A program made the position numbers and the translations under genes. Positions 1 to 9,903 of a DNA stretch of 64,000 nt are shown piece after piece. This stretch comes from Profundibacterium mesophilum KAUST100406-0324 (GTDB lineage: Bacteria > Pseudomonadota > Alphaproteobacteria > Rhodobacterales > Rhodobacteraceae): contig NZ_APKE01000014.1 of NCBI RefSeq assembly GCF_009835145.1, positions 186,001-250,000 of the forward strand, given 5' to 3'. Under the pieces are notes generated by a model that ran no database searches, was not told the DNA's origin, and saw only the letters and a list, made by a program, of their open reading frames with translations. Positions within the stretch are counted from its first letter, which is position 1. Each line of letters begins with the position of its first letter.

Positions 1-1011
<1,011 letters not shown>

Positions 1012-1199
1012 CGCCCCGCCCAGCGCGGCCATGACGAAACGCGGTCATGGAATGCGGCGCTCCGGGGGGGCTTTCGATCCGCCGCACCGCACATCATTCC
1101 ATACCGCATCGCGGATCGCGCGGACCCCGCAGGAGGGCGGGGCTGTGCATCACGATCACACTGCACGTCACGAACCAAAGCACAGGAGGAGGAATCATC

Positions 1200-1922
1200 A
1201 TGTCCAGAGTGGCACTCGTAACCGGGGGATCGCGCGGGATCGGCGCCGCCATCAGCAAGTCGCTGAAGGATGCCGGCTATACCGTCGCGGCGAATTACGC
1301 TGGCAACGACGACGCGGCCCGCTCGTTCACGGAAGAGACGGGGATCAAGACCTACAAATGGTCGGTTGCCGATTACGATGCCTGCAAGGCGGGGGTCGAG
1401 CAAGTGGAATCCGAGCTTGGCCCGATCGACGTGCTGGTCAACAATGCCGGCATCACGCGGGACGCCCCTTTCCACAAGATGACCCCGCAGCAGTGGAAAG
1501 AGGTCATCGACACGAACCTGACGGGCGTGTTCAACATGACCCACCCGGTCTGGCCGGGGATGCGTGAGCGCAAGTTCGGGCGGATTGTCATCATCAGCTC
1601 GATCAACGGTCAGAAGGGACAGTTCGCCCAGGTGAACTATGCCGCATCGAAGGCGGGGGATCTCGGGATCGTCAAATCCCTGGCCCAGGAGGGTGCCCGC
1701 GCCGGCATCACCGCGAATGCGGTCTGCCCCGGTTACATCGGGACGGACATGGTGATGGCGGTCCCCGAAAAGGTCCGCGAGAGCATCATCGCGCAGATCC
1801 CGGCAGGGCGGCTTGGTGAGCCGGAGGAGATCGCGCGCTGCGTCACCTTCCTCGTGTCGGATGATGCGGGTTTCATCAATGGCTCGACGATTTCGGCCAA
1901 TGGCGGACAGTTCTTCGTCTGA
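1200..1922 (+). CDS. phaB: Acetoacetyl-CoA reductase
   Basis: NADPH-dependent short-chain dehydrogenase that reduces acetoacetyl-CoA to (R)-3-hydroxybutyryl-CoA for polyhydroxybutyrate. 240 residues, the usual length. The Rossmann motif TGGSRGIG is at residues 8-15, NNAG at 81-84, the catalytic Ser in IISSING near 133-134 and the YxxxK pair at Tyr147/Lys151. The ATG at 1200 is chosen because a strong AGGAGGAGG ribosome-binding site ends a few bases upstream; the frame stays open further 5' but that extension is not protein-like. It follows phaA by about 190 bp. No phaC synthase is visible here. Confidence 0.95.
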   Translation: MSRVALVTGGSRGIGAAISKSLKDAGYTVAANYAGNDDAARSFTEETGIKTYKWSVADYDACKAGVEQVESELGPIDVLVNNAGITRDAPFHKMTPQQWKEVIDTNLTGVFNMTHPVWPGMRERKFGRIVIISSINGQKGQFAQVNYAASKAGDLGIVKSLAQEGARAGITANAVCPGYIGTDMVMAVPEKVRESIIAQIPAGRLGEPEEIARCVTFLVSDDAGFINGSTISANGGQFFV

Positions 1923-1950
1923 GCGGCGGATTCTTGTGCGACCCAACCCG

Positions 1951-1980
1951 GAGGGGCCGCTTGTCGGCCCCTCTTCGCGT
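1951..1980 (+). terminator. Rho-independent terminator after phaB
   Basis: An 8-bp perfect GC stem (GAGGGGCC / GGCCCCTC, 1951-1958 with 1966-1973) has a 7-nt loop and is followed by a short TTCG..T tail. It sits 28 bp after the phaB stop codon. Confidence 0.65.
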
Positions 1981-2264
1981 TATCCAGCAGTCCAGATCAG
2001 GGCCACGGCGCCAAGGCCTGATGCCACGGTGGCTGGCTGCCGTTGGTATATACCGGGACTGTGTGATTGCATGCGGAGCGGGCCGTGTCGCCTGCCGGGC
2101 GAAGGCGGCATCCTTGAAGGGCAGGACGCCGCCTTGCATGCGGCCTCGGGCACGACCGCCCCGGCATCGCGTGCGCTGAACCAACGCATGCCGGGGCAGT
2201 TCCGCCCTTCAGATCGGGCGGCTGTCAGGGGTCGGGTCGGACATATGGCCGCCCCGACCGGGCA
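1981..2264. other. Intergenic, no gene recognised
   Basis: Nothing here looks coding by composition or protein similarity, although short open frames exist on both strands. A 10-bp perfect palindrome GGTATATACC lies at 2045-2054 and could be an operator or promoter element; I cannot assign it. Confidence 0.4.
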
Positions 2265-2432
2265 TCAATGATGCTGAAGCCGTTCGATCTGCTCCTTGAT
2301 GCGGAGCTTTTTCTTCTTGAGTTCCGCAATCTGGCTGTCGCTGCTTCCCGGGCTTCGCTGCGCGATCTCGACCATCTCCGAGAGGGATTGATGTTTCTTT
2401 CGGAGTTCCTGCACATGTGAACTCAAGCTCAT
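2265..2432 (-). CDS. DUF465/YdcH-family small coiled-coil protein
   Basis: A 55-residue, highly charged, all-helical protein matching the DUF465 (YdcH) pattern: an N-terminal helix (SHVQELRKKHQ), a turn, then a Lys/Glu-rich helix (AELKKKKLRIKEQI). The family is widespread in Proteobacteria and its function is unknown. The start at 2432 is preceded by an excellent AAAGGAGG site. Single-gene unit, transcribed leftward. Confidence 0.85.
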   Translation of the reverse strand: MSLSSHVQELRKKHQSLSEMVEIAQRSPGSSDSQIAELKKKKLRIKEQIERLQHH

Positions 2433-2556
2433 CGTGTTCCTCCTTTTTTGCTGCTGTGGGAGGGATTGCAGCACGTTTCGCGCGTTCTGTCACCTGTCCG
2501 AAACGGTAGTAGGTCAAATGCAACCTATTTTCGCCTGCCAGGGAGCGGTGCGCCGC

Positions 2557-3339
2557 TCAGTTTGACGGCAGTTCTGCGGCATCACGCAGCACCGCGCGGA
2601 TCGCCGGGGTGTAATCCTCGCCATCGGCGCCGTGATGCGTCCCGGCATGGAGAATTAGCGGGGCGGCAATCCGCAGGGCCGCCCGCCCGCCCTTGATGGC
2701 GCTCATGAGGACCAAACGGGCGGGGCGTCCCTCGCGCGGATGAAGGCTGCGGATGGTGATGCTGCCCACGCGTCCGTGGCATGCGGCCAGCAGGCCGGGG
2801 AGCTGCTCTGCCCTGTGGATCACGCCGAGCCGTCCACGTGGTGCCAGGCGCCGTGCCGCCACCGCGACCCAATCGGCGAGGGGGGTGGACTCGCCAAGGG
2901 CGATTTCCCGGCCGGGGTCCTCGGCGCGGGTGCCCGAGCCTCGATCGAAATAGGGCGGATTGAACATCACGTGATCATAGCGCTCTGCCCGGATGGCAGC
3001 GGGCAGGGCGGCAAGGTCGGCGGTCTCGATCCTGGCGGCGAGCGCGTTCGCGGCGGCATTGCGTCGCGCAAGCTCGGCATAGACCGGTTGCAGCTCGACG
3101 CCGGTCAGCTCCAGCCCCTCGATCCGGCGCCCGAGGCACAAGAGCGCCGTGCCGGCGCCGCAGCCAAGCTCCAGGACGCTCTGCCCGGCACGTGCGGGCA
3201 CGCTCGCGGCGAGCAGGACCGGATCGATACCGGCGCGGTAGCCGTTGAGCGGCTGCTCGATCGTGACCCGCCCGCCCAGGAAGGCATCACGGCCCGTTGC
3301 CCCCGAATCGCCCGGCGATGCCGGGACGGGATCGCTCAT
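2557..3339 (-). CDS. SAM-dependent N6-adenine methyltransferase, TrmN6-like (COG4123)
   Basis: Class I SAM-dependent methyltransferase of 260 residues. The SAM-binding motif ELGCGAG is at about residues 57-63 and the NPPY signature at 127-130 marks an N6-adenine methylase. The closest family is the tRNA1(Val) A37 methyltransferase group, so the likely substrate is an adenine in tRNA, but the exact target cannot be read from sequence. Its ATG overlaps the stop of the upstream DUF2007 gene by 4 nt (ATGA), implying translational coupling. Confidence 0.85.
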   Translation of the reverse strand: MSDPVPASPGDSGATGRDAFLGGRVTIEQPLNGYRAGIDPVLLAASVPARAGQSVLELGCGAGTALLCLGRRIEGLELTGVELQPVYAELARRNAAANALAARIETADLAALPAAIRAERYDHVMFNPPYFDRGSGTRAEDPGREIALGESTPLADWVAVAARRLAPRGRLGVIHRAEQLPGLLAACHGRVGSITIRSLHPREGRPARLVLMSAIKGGRAALRIAAPLILHAGTHHGADGEDYTPAIRAVLRDAAELPSN

Positions 3340-3551
3340 CGCCCGAGGTCGATCAGGTTGTCGCGCAGCGCCCGCTCGGCGGACGGCAAGTCGGCCTCGC
3401 GAACCATCAGCCGCCGTGGCAAAACCCCGATCGAGCCTTCGAGAACGCTCATATGGACGTCCATTTCAAAGCAATCTATACCCTCACCCTGAAGGATGGC
3501 CTTGGCAAAGGCGATCTGTGTGGGGTCACTGCTGCGCATCAATTCCTTCAT
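3336..3551 (-). CDS. DUF2007 domain protein
   Basis: 71-residue protein with the DUF2007 pattern: starts MKELMRSSDP, then an AILQGEGI helix and a PRRLMV strand. DUF2007 is a small putative signal-transduction or PII-like fold; no function is established. The start at 3551 (second Met of the frame) fits family N termini. The gene lies upstream of and overlaps the methyltransferase gene by 4 nt. It is divergent from the polyprenyl synthase gene, 54 bp away, so the two probably share a promoter region. This pairing is, as I recall it, common in Rhodobacterales. Confidence 0.8.
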   Translation of the reverse strand: MKELMRSSDPTQIAFAKAILQGEGIDCFEMDVHMSVLEGSIGVLPRRLMVREADLPSAERALRDNLIDLGR

Positions 3552-3605
3552 GAGCGGACTAAAGGACAAGCCGCCGGCTTTGTCGAGCAATCAGACGGAC
3601 GCGTG

Positions 3606-4604
3606 ATGAATATCGAGACAGTCCCCGCCAAGCCGCATGAACGCCTTGCCGAAGCTCTCTCGGAGCCCCTCGCCCGGGTGGACGCCCTGATCCGGGAGCG
3701 GATGGCGTCGCAGCACGCGCCACGCATTCCGGAGGTTACCGATCACCTCATCGGGGCAGGGGGAAAGCGTATCCGTCCGATGCTGACGCTCGCGGCGGCG
3801 CGGCTCTGCGGCTACGAAGGGCCGCATGATGTCAGGCTCGCCGCGACGGTCGAGTTCATCCATACCGCGACGCTGCTTCATGACGACGTGGTCGATGAGA
3901 GCCAGCGCCGGCGCGGCCGCCCCACGGCGAACCTGCTGTGGGACAACAAGTCGAGCGTTCTGGTCGGCGACTACCTCTTTGCCCGCTCGTTCCAGCTGAT
4001 GGTCGAGACCGGATCGCTCAGGGTGCTCGACATTCTCGCGAATGCCTCCGCCACGATCGCGGAGGGCGAGGTGCTGCAGTTGAGCGCCTCGCGCGATCTG
4101 CGGACCGGACCGCAGACATATCTGCAGATCGTACGGGGCAAGACGGCTGCGCTCTTCTCGGCGGCGACCGAGGCGGGCGGTGTGATCGCCGGCGCTTCCG
4201 AGGAGCATGTGGCCAGCCTGCATGTCTATGGCGATGCGCTCGGGATCGCCTTCCAGATGGTCGACGACCTGCTCGACTGGATGGGCGGCGAGGCGACGGG
4301 AAAGAATGTCGGCGACGATTTCCGCGAGCGCAAGCTGACGCTGCCGCTGATCCACGCGATCGCGGCCGCGGATGAGCAGGAGCGTGCGTTCTGGGTCAGG
4401 ACGATCGAGAAGGGACGGCAGCAGGAGGGCGATCTGGAGATCGCGCGCGAGTTGCTGCAACGGCACGGCGCGCTTGAGCGCACCCGTCAGGAGGCCCTCG
4501 ACTGGAGCGCGCGGGCGCAGGCCGCATTGCGCAAGTTGCCCGATGCGCCGCTGCGGGACATGCTGCAGGATCTTGCGGATTTCGTGGTTTCGCGGGTGAG
4601 CTGA
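3606..4604 (+). CDS. ispB: Long-chain trans-polyprenyl diphosphate synthase
   Basis: Elongates farnesyl diphosphate with isopentenyl diphosphate to the octa- to decaprenyl chain that becomes the ubiquinone tail. 332 residues. The first Asp-rich motif DDVVD is at 93-97 and the second DDLLD at 220-224, with the GGKRIRP substrate loop near 52-58. Ubiquinone-type alphaproteobacteria usually make Q10, so decaprenyl is likely, but chain length cannot be read from sequence. The ATG at 3606 gives the canonical length; the open frame upstream overlaps the opposite-strand gene and was not used. Confidence 0.93.
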   Translation: MNIETVPAKPHERLAEALSEPLARVDALIRERMASQHAPRIPEVTDHLIGAGGKRIRPMLTLAAARLCGYEGPHDVRLAATVEFIHTATLLHDDVVDESQRRRGRPTANLLWDNKSSVLVGDYLFARSFQLMVETGSLRVLDILANASATIAEGEVLQLSASRDLRTGPQTYLQIVRGKTAALFSAATEAGGVIAGASEEHVASLHVYGDALGIAFQMVDDLLDWMGGEATGKNVGDDFRERKLTLPLIHAIAAADEQERAFWVRTIEKGRQQEGDLEIARELLQRHGALERTRQEALDWSARAQAALRKLPDAPLRDMLQDLADFVVSRVS

Positions 4605-4620
4605 GACCCGGCTTCGATCT

Positions 4621-4657
4621 GCGCGCCCTGCGGGCGCGGGCCTTCGGCGAAGGTATT
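4621..4657. terminator. Double hairpin between convergent ispB and ispE
   Basis: Two adjacent hairpins: GCGCCC/GGGCGC (4621-4626 with 4630-4635, TGC loop), then CCTTC/GAAGG (4639-4643 with 4647-4651, GGC loop) followed by TATTTTC. They sit in the 74-bp gap between convergent genes and suit a terminator, best on the plus strand. The second hairpin is also part of a two-copy repeat (see 53492). Confidence 0.5.
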
Positions 4658-4659
4658 TT
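4638..4659 (+). repeat. Intergenic repeat, copy 1 of 2
   Basis: Contains the core CCTTCGGCGAAGGTATTTTC with one flanking base on each side matching the second copy at 53492-53513. It is followed by GGCGAAGATGAA. It lies between convergent genes and is noncoding. Confidence 0.6.
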
Positions 4660-4678
4660 CGGCGAAGATGAAAACGCC

Positions 4679-5539
4679 CTAGCGAAGGGCGGCCGTCCAC
4701 CAGCCGGGATGTTTGCGCGTGATGGCCCCGGCGGCATCCGCGCATGCGCCCGCATTCGCGAAAAGGCCGAAGCAGGTGGCGCCCGATCCCGACATGCGCG
4801 CCAAGAGGCATCCGCGCGCGGCGCGCAGGGCATCGAGCGCGTCGCCGATCACCGGTGCCATCTGGCGCGCCGGTGCTTCGAGGTCGTTGCGTGTATCCCT
4901 TGCGAGAAACGCGGCCAGGGCGGCTGCATCGCCGAAGTCCGGCAGATGGTCGGGCAGGGCGCCGCCATCGCGGCGCTCGAGGGCGGCAAAGACTCGCGGG
5001 GTCGAGAGGGGGATGCCCGGATTGACGAGGCACAGCTCCAGCGCCGGAACCGCGAAAGGATCGAGCCGCTCGCCGATCCCGCGCATCCGCGCCGGAAGGG
5101 ATGCCATGCAGACCGGCAGATCGGCACCAAGAGCCTGCAGGTCTGCGGGAATCGGGCGGCCGGTGAGCCGGGCGAGGGCGCGCAGCGCGGCAGCGGCATC
5201 TGCCGACCCCCCGCCGATGCCGGCCGATGCCGGCAGGTGCTTGTCGAGCGTCAGATGCGCAGGCGGGCCGCCCATCAGGCGCGCGGCCCTCAGCACCAGG
5301 TTTTCCTCTCCGGCGGGGATCCCGGCAGCGCGCGGTCCCGTCACGGACAGGGACCACTCCTTCGCGGGTCTTGCCGTGACGGTGTCGCCCGGCCCGGCGA
5401 AGATCACGAGACTGTCGAGCAGGTGATAGCCGTCGGCGCGGCGGCCGGTGACATGCAGGGCGAGGTTGATCTTTGCCGGGGCCCGTTCCGTCACCGCGCC
5501 GGCGAGGCGCGCGTCCCCGGCGCCCCGCGGCTCACTCAT
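4679..5539 (-). CDS. ispE: 4-diphosphocytidyl-2-C-methyl-D-erythritol kinase
   Basis: GHMP-family kinase that phosphorylates CDP-methylerythritol in the non-mevalonate (MEP) isoprenoid pathway. 286 residues. The N-terminal APAKINL motif with Lys23, the ATP-binding Gly/Ala-rich loop [13 protein letters not shown] at 103-115 and a C-terminal MSGSGATCF motif are all present. The start at 5539 overlaps the stop of the upstream TPR gene by 8 nt, so the two are coupled. With the convergent polyprenyl synthase it makes a small isoprenoid neighbourhood. Confidence 0.94.
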   Translation of the reverse strand: MSEPRGAGDARLAGAVTERAPAKINLALHVTGRRADGYHLLDSLVIFAGPGDTVTARPAKEWSLSVTGPRAAGIPAGEENLVLRAARLMGGPPAHLTLDKHLPASAGIGGGSADAAAALRALARLTGRPIPADLQALGADLPVCMASLPARMRGIGERLDPFAVPALELCLVNPGIPLSTPRVFAALERRDGGALPDHLPDFGDAAALAAFLARDTRNDLEAPARQMAPVIGDALDALRAARGCLLARMSGSGATCFGLFANAGACADAAGAITRKHPGWWTAALR

Positions 5540-7232
5540 CGGCGAGGTTGAGCGGGTCGGCGCCTTCTTCTTCGAGTACCTTGTCGAGACCGCGCTCCAG
5601 CTTGGCCCTGATACGATCGGGATCGATCTCGTCGTTTTCGTCGTTCTCCACGAAGCTGAGCGCGCGGCTCCACTGGAAGCGGGCCTCGAGCTTGCGGCCG
5701 ACGGCCCAGTAGACATCGCCCAGATGGTCGTTGACCACCGGATCGACGGGCATCAGCTCGACCGCGCGCTCCATCGGCTCCACGGCATCCTGGTATCGTC
5801 CGAGCCTGTAGAACACCCATCCGAGACTGTCGGTGATGTAGCCCGAATCGGGCATTTCGGCGACGGCCTGCTCGATCATCGACAGGGCGGTGTCGAGCTT
5901 CTCGCCGCGCTCGACATAGGAATATCCCAGGTAGTTGAGAACTTGCGGCTGGCCGGGGCGCAGTTCCAGCGATTTGAGGAAATCGGCCTCGGCGCCTGTC
6001 CAGTTGTCGGTGCGCTCGCGCGCGATGGCCCGGGCGAAGTAGACGACCCACTGGCTCTCGGCATCCGTGTCGAAGAGCTCGATCGCCGCGTCATAGGCCG
6101 TGATCGCCTCGGCATGGCGGCCCGATTCGCGCAGTGCGTCGCCCAGCGAGACCTGGATCATCGAATTGTCCGGGCGCATCCGTGCCAGTTGCCGCACGAC
6201 CTCGATCGCCGTGTCCTCGCGGCCGGATTTGCGCAAGACCTCGGCGCGGCCCATCTCGGCGGCGATGAAGGCGGGATGATCGGACGGAACGGCGCCATAG
6301 GCCTCGATCGCCAGTTCGTATTGCTCGAGCCGATCGAGAAGCGCGGCCACGAGCAGCGTCGCCTCGATGTGATCGGGGCGCATGTATTGCGACATGCGTG
6401 CATAGATCAGCGTATAGGCTGGCCCGCTCTCGTTCGCGAGCGCGTTGGCGATGGAGAAGAGCACCTCGGCAAGGCCGTCCTTCGCATCGGCGGTCACGGT
6501 GTAGTCGAGCGTCTCGCCGGCTTCCAGCCGGGCGCGAAGATCACCGAGGATCGGATCGACATCCTCGCCGAAGCCCTCCTCGATCTTCGAGAGCGCCGCG
6601 TCGTTGCGCCCCAGTTGGCTGAGGATCTGGGCATGGGCCATGATGCCGCGGCGGTCCAGTTGCAGCGCCTGCGCGTCGGTGATGACCGCGTCGGCCTCCT
6701 GGAAGCGGCCGAGGGCGGCGAGGGCGAGGGCCTTGTGATAGATGCCGAAGGCTTCCACGCCGCGCGCGGCGGCCACTTCCTCGAAAGCCGCGATCGCCGC
6801 ATCGCCGTCCCCCGTGCCCACCAACGTCCAGGCGCGCACCAGACCGTCAAAGAGCTCGCCGACGCTCTGGCCCGCGTCGAGCTTCGCCAGCAGCCCGTCG
6901 AAATCGCCCTCGTGGGCGTATCGCGACAGGGTGAGCATGTTCGCGATCTGGCTGCCCGGCTTGACCTCGATGATCTGCGAGGCGACGGTGATGGCCTCCT
7001 GGATCTTGCCCAGTCCGATATAGGCGGTGAGCGCACCTTCCATCAGGTCGGTATTCTCGCGATCCTCGCTCATGGCGCGCACGTAGTAGCGCACCGCCTC
7101 GCGGAAGTCGTTCTGGATCGTCGCCTGGCGTGCGGCGAGATAAGGCCCTGCCGCCTCCTCGGCCGCGGCCGGAAGGGCGCCGGCACCGGCGAGCGCCGCG
7201 ATCAGCAGGAGACGTTTCAGCGAATGGGTCAT
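5532..7232 (-). CDS. Secreted tetratricopeptide-repeat protein
   Basis: 566 residues beginning with a Sec signal peptide ([24 protein letters not shown], cleavage near residue 24), followed by many TPR-like helical pairs. Clear repeats include [19 protein letters not shown]-type units in the middle and [16 protein letters not shown] and [15 protein letters not shown] units near 430-500. Likely a periplasmic scaffold; the partner is unknown. The start at 7232 was preferred over the longer frame because it gives the signal peptide and has GAAAGG upstream. Overlaps ispE by 8 nt. It is a recurrent ispE neighbour in Rhodobacteraceae as far as I recall. Confidence 0.85.
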   Translation of the reverse strand: MTHSLKRLLLIAALAGAGALPAAAEEAAGPYLAARQATIQNDFREAVRYYVRAMSEDRENTDLMEGALTAYIGLGKIQEAITVASQIIEVKPGSQIANMLTLSRYAHEGDFDGLLAKLDAGQSVGELFDGLVRAWTLVGTGDGDAAIAAFEEVAAARGVEAFGIYHKALALAALGRFQEADAVITDAQALQLDRRGIMAHAQILSQLGRNDAALSKIEEGFGEDVDPILGDLRARLEAGETLDYTVTADAKDGLAEVLFSIANALANESGPAYTLIYARMSQYMRPDHIEATLLVAALLDRLEQYELAIEAYGAVPSDHPAFIAAEMGRAEVLRKSGREDTAIEVVRQLARMRPDNSMIQVSLGDALRESGRHAEAITAYDAAIELFDTDAESQWVVYFARAIARERTDNWTGAEADFLKSLELRPGQPQVLNYLGYSYVERGEKLDTALSMIEQAVAEMPDSGYITDSLGWVFYRLGRYQDAVEPMERAVELMPVDPVVNDHLGDVYWAVGRKLEARFQWSRALSFVENDENDEIDPDRIRAKLERGLDKVLEEEGADPLNLADE

Positions 7233-7311
7233 CGGGTGGCCTTTCTCGAGTCCGGGCGTTCCGCAAACGCTACCCCTCCGGAGCGGGCCGTGCAATCGGC
7301 ACCCGGCGGAT

Positions 7312-7342
7312 GCCCGCGCCCCCGACAGGTGGGGGCGCGGGC
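7312..7342 (-). terminator. Strong hairpin after ETF-QO gene
   Basis: A 12-bp perfect stem (7312-7323 with 7331-7342) has a 7-nt loop, directly downstream of the ETF-QO stop. There is no U tract, so it may be a Rho-dependent stop or a 3'-end stabiliser. Confidence 0.55.
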
Positions 7343-7350
7343 CACGCAGC

Positions 7351-9003
7351 CTACATGTTGGGGTAGTTCGGCCCGTCACCGCCCTGCGGCACCGTCCACA
7401 CGATGTTTTGAGACGGATCCTTGATGTCGCAGGTCTTGCAGTGGACGCAATTCTGGAAATTGATCACGAAGCGCGGCTCCTTGCCCTCCTCGGTCACGAA
7501 CTCGTAGACGCCGGCGGGACAGTAGCGGGCCGAGGGGCCGGCATATCGCGGCAGGTTGACCTCCACCGGCACAGCCGGGTCCTTGAGCCTCAGGTGCGAG
7601 GGCTGGCTTTCCTCGTGGTTGGTCATCGAGAAGGAAACGTTGGTCAGGCGATCGAAGCTGAGCTTTCCGTCGGGCTTGGGGTAGTCGATGGGCGCGAAAT
7701 CCTTGGCCAGGCCCGTCGCCTCGGCATCGGTCTTGCCATGGCGCAGCGTGCCGAGCGGGTTCCACTTCGTCAGGCTTCCGGCCCACATGTCGAAGCCGCC
7801 GAGCGCCATGGATGCGCTCAGCCCGTATTTCGACCAGAGCGGCTTGACGTTGCGCACCGGCTTGAGATCCGCCGCGATCGGCCCTTCGCGCACCGCCGCG
7901 TCATAGCTCTCGAGCGTGTCGCCGGAGCGGCCCTCCTTGATCGCGGCATGGGCTGCCTCGGCGGCCGCCTTGCCCGAGAGCATCGCGTTGTGGTTGCCCT
8001 TGATGCGCGGCACGTTGACCATGCCGGCGGCGCAGCCCAGAAGGGCGCCGCCGGGGAATGCGAGTTTGGGAAGCGACTGCCAGCCGCCCTCGGTGATCGC
8101 CCGTGCGCCGTAGGCGACGCGCTTGGCCCCCTTCAGAAGCTCGGCCACGTAGGGGTGATGCTTGAAGCGCTGGAATTCCATGTAGGGGAAGACATGCGGG
8201 TTCTCGTAGCCCAGATGCACGACGAAGCCGACATAGACCTGGTTGTTGTCGAGATGGTAGATGAACGAGCCGCCGCCCGCGTTCTTGCCAAGCGGCCAGC
8301 CCATCGTATGCACGACGCGGCCCTCGGAATGCTTCTCCGGATCGACCTCCCAGATCTCCTTCATGCCGAGGCCGTATTTCTGCACGTCGCTCGCCGCATC
8401 GAGATCGTAGCGGGCGATCGCCTCCTTGCTGAGCGAGCCGCGCACGCCCTCGGCCAGCATCACGTATTTGCCGTGAAGCTCCATCCCCGGCTCGTAGGAG
8501 GGGCCGGGGGTGCCATCGGCGTTGCGCCCGAACTCGCCGGCGACCACGCCCTTGAGCGTGCCGTCCTCGGCGAAGACCAGCTCCGAGCAGGACATGCCGG
8601 GAAAGATCTCGACGCCGAGCGCCTCGGCCTGCTCGGCCATCCAGCGGCAGACATTGCCCATCGAGACGATGTAATTGCCATGGTTGTTCATCAGCGGCGG
8701 CATGGCGAAGTTGGGCACCCTGAGCTTGCCCTGCTCGCCGAGGACGTAGAAGTTGTCCTCCTTGACCGGGACCGTGACCGGCGCGCCCTTCTCCTTCCAG
8801 TCGGGGATCAGGGCGTCGAGCCCGCAAGGGTCGAGCACGGCGCCCGACAGGATATGCGCGCCAACCTCCGATCCCTTCTCCAGGACGACGACCTGAGTGT
8901 CGGGGTCGAGCTGCTTGAGGCGGATCGCCGCGCTCAGCCCGGCGGGGCCGGCACCGACGATCACGACATCGTATTCCATGGATTCGCGAGTGGTCTCGGT
9001 CAT
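7351..9003 (-). CDS. Electron transfer flavoprotein-ubiquinone oxidoreductase
   Basis: Inner-membrane-associated FAD/4Fe-4S enzyme that passes electrons from reduced ETF (fatty- and amino-acid oxidation) to ubiquinone. 550 residues, full length. The FAD-binding motif VVIVGAGPAGLSA is near residues 13-25. The iron-sulfur cysteines are visible at the C terminus: Cys495, Cys519, Cys522 and Cys525. The ATG at 9003 gives the family N terminus; the frame is open far upstream through noncoding sequence. Single gene, with a hairpin after it. Confidence 0.95.
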   Translation of the reverse strand: MTETTRESMEYDVVIVGAGPAGLSAAIRLKQLDPDTQVVVLEKGSEVGAHILSGAVLDPCGLDALIPDWKEKGAPVTVPVKEDNFYVLGEQGKLRVPNFAMPPLMNNHGNYIVSMGNVCRWMAEQAEALGVEIFPGMSCSELVFAEDGTLKGVVAGEFGRNADGTPGPSYEPGMELHGKYVMLAEGVRGSLSKEAIARYDLDAASDVQKYGLGMKEIWEVDPEKHSEGRVVHTMGWPLGKNAGGGSFIYHLDNNQVYVGFVVHLGYENPHVFPYMEFQRFKHHPYVAELLKGAKRVAYGARAITEGGWQSLPKLAFPGGALLGCAAGMVNVPRIKGNHNAMLSGKAAAEAAHAAIKEGRSGDTLESYDAAVREGPIAADLKPVRNVKPLWSKYGLSASMALGGFDMWAGSLTKWNPLGTLRHGKTDAEATGLAKDFAPIDYPKPDGKLSFDRLTNVSFSMTNHEESQPSHLRLKDPAVPVEVNLPRYAGPSARYCPAGVYEFVTEEGKEPRFVINFQNCVHCKTCDIKDPSQNIVWTVPQGGDGPNYPNM

Positions 9004-9373
9004 GATCTGTCCTTTGTTTCCCGCTGAGCGGCCTATGCAAAGGGTTAGCGAACTGGGCGGGGGGGGGTCAATCGGCATGCGGGCTTGACGGTGCGTGCGG
9101 CTGGGCGCGGGCGGGCCCCCGGATGGCGGCCCCCGCTCCGCACCATCCCGGGGTGCCTCTTCGTGCCGGCGGCACATGGGGCGCCGCACGGGACAGCACA
9201 CGGGGCGGGCGGCGTTCAGGCTTTGACATCCGGCGAGCAGGTCTGGCACATAGTCCGGGAACAAGACCGATCGGCGGGTGTTCGCTTTCCTCTGGCGCGC
9301 GCGCCATTGAACCGGCCCGCCGCATTGAGATAACAGCACCCCATCCCCGGATAGCAGCCGAGACAAGCGCGTT
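9004..9373. other. Divergent intergenic region ETF-QO / greA
   Basis: No gene recognised in this 370-bp region, which must carry promoters for both flanking genes. It contains a run of nine G (9059-9067) about 55 bp upstream of the ETF-QO start. The last 60 bp before greA are less GC-rich and are the likely greA promoter/leader. Confidence 0.5.
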
Positions 9374-9844
9374 ATGGACAAGATACCTTTGACCCGCGCG
9401 GGCCAGACCGCGCTCAACGAAGAGCTCAAGAAACTCAAGAGCGTCGAGCGGCCCGCGATCATCCGGGCGATCGCCGAGGCGCGCGAGCATGGCGATCTGA
9501 GCGAGAATGCCGAATACCACTCCGCCCGCGAGAAGCAGTCCTTCATCGAGGGGCGGATCAAGGAGATCGAAAGCATCCTCAGCCTGGCCGACGTGATCGA
9601 CACCGCCAAGCTTTCAGGGGCGATCAAGTTCGGCGCGCGGGTGACGCTGGTGGACGAGGATACCGACGAGGAGCGCAGGTTCCAGATCGTCGGAGAGCCC
9701 GAGGCCGATATCGAGAACGGCAAGCTCAACCTCAAATCGCCCCTGGCGCGCGCCTTGATCGGCAAGGAGGAGGGCGACAGCGTCGAGGTGCGCACGCCCG
9801 GCGGTCAGAAGAGCTACGAGATCCTGAGCATCGAATACAGCTGA
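9374..9844 (+). CDS. greA: Transcription elongation factor GreA
   Basis: Binds the RNA polymerase secondary channel and stimulates cleavage of backtracked transcripts. 156 residues, the standard length. The N-terminal antiparallel coiled coil carries the GreA signature ([14 protein letters not shown], about residues 35-49), including the acidic tip residues that coordinate the catalytic metal. The C-terminal FKBP-like domain ends [10 protein letters not shown]. Monocistronic-looking, 59 bp before the next gene. Confidence 0.96.
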   Translation: MDKIPLTRAGQTALNEELKKLKSVERPAIIRAIAEAREHGDLSENAEYHSAREKQSFIEGRIKEIESILSLADVIDTAKLSGAIKFGARVTLVDEDTDEERRFQIVGEPEADIENGKLNLKSPLARALIGKEEGDSVEVRTPGGQKSYEILSIEYS

Positions 9845-9903
9845 CGGGCGCACGCGCCGCGCCATGCCCCAAGGCCCAGAGCCCAATCCAGGAAAGATCA
9901 CCA

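Noticed and set aside
5448-7424. 658-codon plus-strand frame over the TPR gene
   Set aside because: The opposite strand encodes a signal peptide and clear TPR units; the frame is a complement shadow.
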